Assembly: GCA_023700785.1 (NCBI GenBank)
Contig: JAMPYH010000121.1
Coordinates: 1 to 7,811, forward strand
Origin: Candidatus Zixiibacteriota bacterium
GTDB taxonomy: Bacteria; Zixibacteria; MSB-5A5; GN15; FEB-12
Reading direction: 5' to 3'
DNA: 7,811 nt
The number at the start of each line of letters is the position of its first letter. The first letter of the stretch is position 1. The translations under genes and the position numbers were made by a program. Shown in pieces: positions 4,932-7,811 of the stretch. The notes beneath the pieces were generated by a model that saw only the letters and a program-made list of their open reading frames with translations, ran no database searches and was not told the origin of the DNA.

Positions 4932-6930
4932 GTAGTGGAGTGGACAGCTGATCGGCAAGTTGCATGAAGATGCGCAACCGTCGCTGCATCCGCGCATAAT
5001 CGGCCGGAGCCTCGTTGCGGCGATCGATCGCGTTGACCACCAATCGGTCGAGTTCTGAGACGCGATAGAACGACGGCGGCAGGTCGATCCATTCCGTGTA
5101 CACATACTCCCCTTCAACCAGACCGGTCTTGTTCAGCATGCAGATCGAGGCAAAACCGGGATCGTCTTTGTCCAGCCCCAACAGGTCGCGCCCCCAGCTT
5201 GCATGTGTATAGGTTCCCCCAAGCAATCCCATCAATGTCGGGATAATGTCAGTCTGTCCCCCGACAGTCGAGATCACTCGGCCGGAATCCCCAAGCATTT
5301 TGGGAGCGTAAATGAGCATCGGCACCCTAAACTGCAGCGGATGCGGCGTCGGTACGGCCGGCTCAAGTTTGTTATGATCGCTGGCAAACAAGAAGATAGT
5401 AGAATCAAAAGAGGGCAGTGTCGCCATTGAGTCCATGAACAGCCCCAGGGCGTGGTCGGCGTACCGATGAGCGTTGCGAACGCGGGATTCTTCGGAGTCG
5501 TCGAAGTATATTTGTATCGAAGAATCAGGCAGGTCAAAAGGCTCATGATTGGAAAGGGTCAGCAGCGTCAGACTGTACGGCCGGGGAAGTGAGTCGATCA
5601 TACGAACGGTCTTAGTGAACACGACCTCATCCGGGATCCCCCATTTCGCGAAGATATTTTCTGTCCCGTACTCTTTCTCTCCACAAAATCGATGCATCCC
5701 CTGAGTCTTGAAAAAACCCTGCATGTTGTCAAAGGCCAGGTCTCCGCCGTACGCGAGCAGGTTGGTGTATCGACGTTGCTCCAATATGGCCGGCAAAGCG
5801 ACAAAAGGGTGACGCGCGTTATAGCGATCGAGGATCGACCGCCCGGGGAGGGAGGGAAAAGCGCAAAGTGTCCCCGCCATTCCGTAGTTTGTTCGAGATC
5901 CAGTGGCGTAGAATTGGTCGAAGAGGATGCCGTGGGCGGCGAGACTGTCGAAGCGAGGAGTGAGATTCAGATCGGAGCCGAGAGCTCCTGTGTAGCGCCC
6001 GGTCCAGCTCTCCATCAGAACGATTATCACGTTTGGCTGAAAACCAAATCTCGCTGGATTTGACGTCTCTCGCAGCAGCGATCTCTCCGGCTCAAGCCAG
6101 CGATCATTGGGCAACGCGAGCATAGCCTGGACCGTATCCAACGCGGCATCAATGGGAACAAACGGATAGCGAAAGCGCTCGGGTATATAGACCAGTCGCG
6201 GGTCGTGACCTTCCTCTTTGAACGCCTTGCCGAAGGTATAGATGCCGTTCAGGCCGAGTTGATTGATAAATGGATTGTCGCTAATGTAGGCGACGCCCCA
6301 ATCAATAGGAGAAATGCCGGTTCGCCCGCGAATACCAAATACAGTGAGAGCCGCGACAATGAGAAACCAGACGGTCGTGTGGAGCCGGCGAGTCGGTTCA
6401 TGGCGTCTGGCGAAGGCGTAAACAAGTTTGCGAACCAGCACGAAGATGAGAACTGACACCAGCAGCCAGAGAATGATCGCCGGCCAGAAGAATGGTTCCG
6501 TGACAGTCACGTGCCAGGTGGTTTTGCCGCCCGCGAGCAGGTACTGCAGAGCCTGAAAATTGAGGTGGGTGTCAAAGTAGTTGTAGTATCGAATATCGGC
6601 TAACATTCCGAGGACAAGCAGTGAAAAGATGAGTGTCAGGTAGCCGACCGCCGTTTTTGCGCTCCAGGTTCGATTCAACTTCACCCAAGGAAGTACCACG
6701 AGCGCGGGAAGGAGGGCCAGGAGCAAGACAACCGTATCAAATCGAAAGCCAACGACAAATGCCGTGACAATGTCGGCGAAAGCAGGTTCGCCGGCCCGTG
6801 CGGCGAAGATAGCGAGAAATGTCAGTCGGTAGATTAAAAAGAAGCAGAGCCCAAGCAGATAAGCGACCGCGAGAAAGAGAACAGCGCGGGGAGGTGTCAG
6901 AAAAGAAATGCGGGCGTCCGTTGCTGCCAT
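4924..6930 (-). CDS. LtaS/OpgB-type membrane phosphoglycerol transferase (LTA synthase-like sulfatase-fold protein)
   Basis: A 668-residue inner-membrane enzyme. About five hydrophobic segments lie in the first 200 residues (roughly 15-36, 52-80, 94-112, 148-168, 184-200), followed by an extracytoplasmic sulfatase-fold domain (about 297-610), the layout of lipoteichoic acid synthases (usually about 650 residues). Key sites correspond to LtaS: metal ligand E307 in NVIIVLMESW, probable nucleophile T347 in TGSRTN, substrate-site H462 in SNHEPFDLP, and D518-H519 in FASDHN. The family transfers glycerol phosphate from phosphatidylglycerol onto lipids or glycans; in Gram-negative bacteria relatives (OpgB/MdoB) decorate periplasmic glucans, and some relatives act as phosphoethanolamine transferases. 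The acceptor here cannot be told. The ATG at 6930 is the only plausible start after the in-frame upstream TGA at 6976-6978, yet it has no clear ribosome binding site. It follows the YbjQ-family gene by 45 bp, probably in the same transcript. Confidence 0.87.
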   Translation of the reverse strand: MAATDARISFLTPPRAVLFLAVAYLLGLCFFLIYRLTFLAIFAARAGEPAFADIVTAFVVGFRFDTVVLLLALLPALVVLPWVKLNRTWSAKTAVGYLTLIFSLLVLGMLADIRYYNYFDTHLNFQALQYLLAGGKTTWHVTVTEPFFWPAIILWLLVSVLIFVLVRKLVYAFARRHEPTRRLHTTVWFLIVAALTVFGIRGRTGISPIDWGVAYISDNPFINQLGLNGIYTFGKAFKEEGHDPRLVYIPERFRYPFVPIDAALDTVQAMLALPNDRWLEPERSLLRETSNPARFGFQPNVIIVLMESWTGRYTGALGSDLNLTPRFDSLAAHGILFDQFYATGSRTNYGMAGTLCAFPSLPGRSILDRYNARHPFVALPAILEQRRYTNLLAYGGDLAFDNMQGFFKTQGMHRFCGEKEYGTENIFAKWGIPDEVVFTKTVRMIDSLPRPYSLTLLTLSNHEPFDLPDSSIQIYFDDSEESRVRNAHRYADHALGLFMDSMATLPSFDSTIFLFASDHNKLEPAVPTPHPLQFRVPMLIYAPKMLGDSGRVISTVGGQTDIIPTLMGLLGGTYTHASWGRDLLGLDKDDPGFASICMLNKTGLVEGEYVYTEWIDLPPSFYRVSELDRLVVNAIDRRNEAPADYARMQRRLRIFMQLADQLSTPLQK

Positions 6931-6975
6931 GTCCGGAATAAACGTCGCCCGCGCAAGAACGCAAGTTTTAGTCGG

Positions 6976-7296
6976 TCACTCGTCAGCCAGGACAACCGCG
7001 GTGCCGTACACCAGCAGTTCGGCGGTGCCGGCCATGATCATCGATGTCTGAAATCGGACCATGATCACCGCGTTGGCCCCCTGGGATTGAGCGTCGGAGA
7101 TCATCCGGTCGAGGGCCTGTTCTCGTGATTCGGCGAGTAGTTTAGTATAATTGCCTACTTCGCCGCCTACGAGATTTTTCAGGAACGCCACAACATCCTG
7201 ACCCACATGCCTGGCGCGAACGGTGTTCCCCTTCGCCAAACCGAGCACTTTGACAACCCGCTTCCCCTTTACATCGGCTGTGGTAACAATGATCAC
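6976..7296 (-). CDS. ybjQ: YbjQ-family (UPF0145) protein
   Basis: A 106-residue soluble protein of the YbjQ/UPF0145 family, whose biochemical function is not established. Family features are the MIIVTTADVKGKRVVKVLG start, the RARHVGQDVVAFLKNLVGGEVGNYTKLL centre (27-54), AREQAL-like ESREQALDRM (56-65), GANAVIMVRF (73-82) and the TAELLVYGTAVVL end. Length matches the family. Translation starts at GTG (7294-7296), which overlaps the TGA of the upstream anti-sigma-like gene by the GTGA arrangement; GGAGGT (7303-7308) lies 6 nt before it, an ideal ribosome binding site. The overlap points to translational coupling and suggests a role tied to the sigma/anti-sigma pair or to the envelope enzyme downstream. 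There are no membrane segments or catalytic motifs that I can identify. Confidence 0.88.
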   Translation of the reverse strand: MIIVTTADVKGKRVVKVLGLAKGNTVRARHVGQDVVAFLKNLVGGEVGNYTKLLAESREQALDRMISDAQSQGANAVIMVRFQTSMIMAGTAELLVYGTAVVLADE

Positions 7297-7736
7297 TTCA
7301 ATACCTCCCGGTAGCGGTCATTTTTGTAGGCGAAGATCCGTTCGCGTATCAGCGAGACCAGGATGATCACCAACCCACACAACAGGCCGGTAACGCCGAC
7401 CTTGACGATCATGGAAATGCGGGTGTCCATATAGAGTGTGCTGAGCATCTGGAAAATGCCGTAGCAACCCAGCAGTATCGCGCCTGCCGAGAAAAGGAGC
7501 CAGCCGAGGCCGCGCTCCAGCTTGCGGTAGATGGATGACCAGTAGGTCTCCCAGACCGCGTCAGGAAGGTCTGCGTATCTCACCGAATCGGTTACCCTCT
7601 TTAAGTTGGTAAACTGCTCCAGTTCAGCCCGGAGCTCCGGGTTGCGCTGCAGTTCGCTATCAAATTCCCGGCGTTCTGCCTCGGTCAATTCATTGTCAAG
7701 GTAGCCCGCCAGGAGTTTCTGCCATCGTTCATCCAT
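7293..7736 (-). CDS. Anti-sigma factor-like protein, zinc-less, two membrane segments
   Basis: A 147-residue protein directly following an ECF sigma factor gene, with an N-terminal helical region like anti-sigma domains: YLDNELTEAERREFDSEL (about 12-29) followed by NPELRAELEQF (32-42). In classic ZAS proteins this region has HxxxCxxC; here no cysteine or zinc-site histidine is present, so zinc binding is not expected. Two hydrophobic helices (about 78-99 and 109-130) are joined by a loop of only about ten residues, followed by a basic cytoplasmic tail, RERIFAYKNDRYREVLK. With both ends probably inside the cell, there is almost no periplasmic part to sense signals. The ATG at 7736 is preferred because GAGG (7744-7747) lies 7 nt upstream; an in-frame GTG at 7739 is the alternative. 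It overlaps the sigma gene by 8 bp and the YbjQ-family gene by 4 bp. Anti-sigma function is inferred from domain style and position. Confidence 0.75.
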   Translation of the reverse strand: MDERWQKLLAGYLDNELTEAERREFDSELQRNPELRAELEQFTNLKRVTDSVRYADLPDAVWETYWSSIYRKLERGLGWLLFSAGAILLGCYGIFQMLSTLYMDTRISMIVKVGVTGLLCGLVIILVSLIRERIFAYKNDRYREVLK

Positions 7737-7811
7737 CACTTCGCCTCATCAGATTGGCTAACTTCTTTCTGGCGTAATACAGCCGCGACATCACCGTGCC
7801 GCGCGGGATCC
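7729..7811 (-). CDS. ECF-type sigma factor, C-terminal fragment cut by the window edge
   Basis: An open frame enters from the right edge and ends in TGA (7729-7731). Its 26 complete codons read IPRGTVMSRLYYARKKLANL followed by MRRSDG. The P-x-GTV-x-SRL-x-x-ARKKL pattern is the region 4.2 recognition helix and tail of ECF sigma-70 factors, which bind the -35 element of their target promoters. The rest of the gene, and the operon promoter, lie outside this window. The stop overlaps the start of the anti-sigma-like gene, the usual sigma/anti-sigma arrangement. Confidence 0.82.
   Translation of the reverse strand, partial: IPRGTVMSRLYYARKKLANLMRRSDG

Noticed and set aside
7806..7811. Window ends exactly in GGATCC, as if at a BamHI cloning junction
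   Set aside because: The site lies within the conserved sigma factor reading frame and the other end has no such site, so chance is sufficient.

Overview
The window carries six complete protein genes, one partial gene and a few supportable regulatory sites. I see no tRNA, rRNA, mobile element or CRISPR array. The organism looks like a moderately GC-rich, free-living bacterium. The best hint to lineage is the dockerin-like C-terminal repeat on a secreted sugar dehydrogenase, in a style common in uncultured FCB-group lineages such as Zixibacteria. That placement is inference from memory and has not been tested.

Left part (1-2233): an OsmC-family peroxiredoxin gene on the + strand (109-630) has an unusual 32-residue N-terminal extension and ends in a clean intrinsic terminator. 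Converging on it from the - strand is a secreted or lipid-anchored glucose/sorbosone dehydrogenase-like protein with a degenerate dockerin-like tail (714-2129).

Middle (2234-4931): a DEDDh (DnaQ-type) 3'-5' exonuclease with a C-terminal WYL-like domain (- strand, 2234-3079) is divergent from a HAL/PAL-family lyase, most likely histidine ammonia-lyase (+ strand, 3347-4879). The 267-bp spacer holds near-consensus promoter elements for both directions that share a -35 region, a possible 36-codon leader ORF, an isolated TATAAT and a perfect 14-bp palindrome. The exonuclease promoter sits so close to its ATG that the mRNA may be leaderless. The lyase gene stands alone, with no other hut genes in view, and ends in a strong hairpin terminator whose 3' arm contains the stop codon of the convergent gene.

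Right part (4924-7811, all - strand): reading in the direction of transcription, this is the 3' end of an ECF sigma factor, an overlapping two-TM anti-sigma-like protein without zinc ligands, an overlapping YbjQ-family protein, and 45 bp later an LtaS/OpgB-type membrane phosphoglycerol transferase. Overlaps and good ribosome binding sites indicate one translationally coupled unit for at least the first three. The likeliest reading is an envelope-response sigma/anti-sigma module that may also drive a polyglycerolphosphate-type surface or periplasmic glycan enzyme; this is inference from context.

No clear new defence or mobile system is visible. The most interesting items are the exonuclease-WYL fusion with its promoter layout, the zinc-less anti-sigma/YbjQ/LtaS-like operon, the extended OsmC, and the Thr-Ser-Gly cofactor triad in the lyase.
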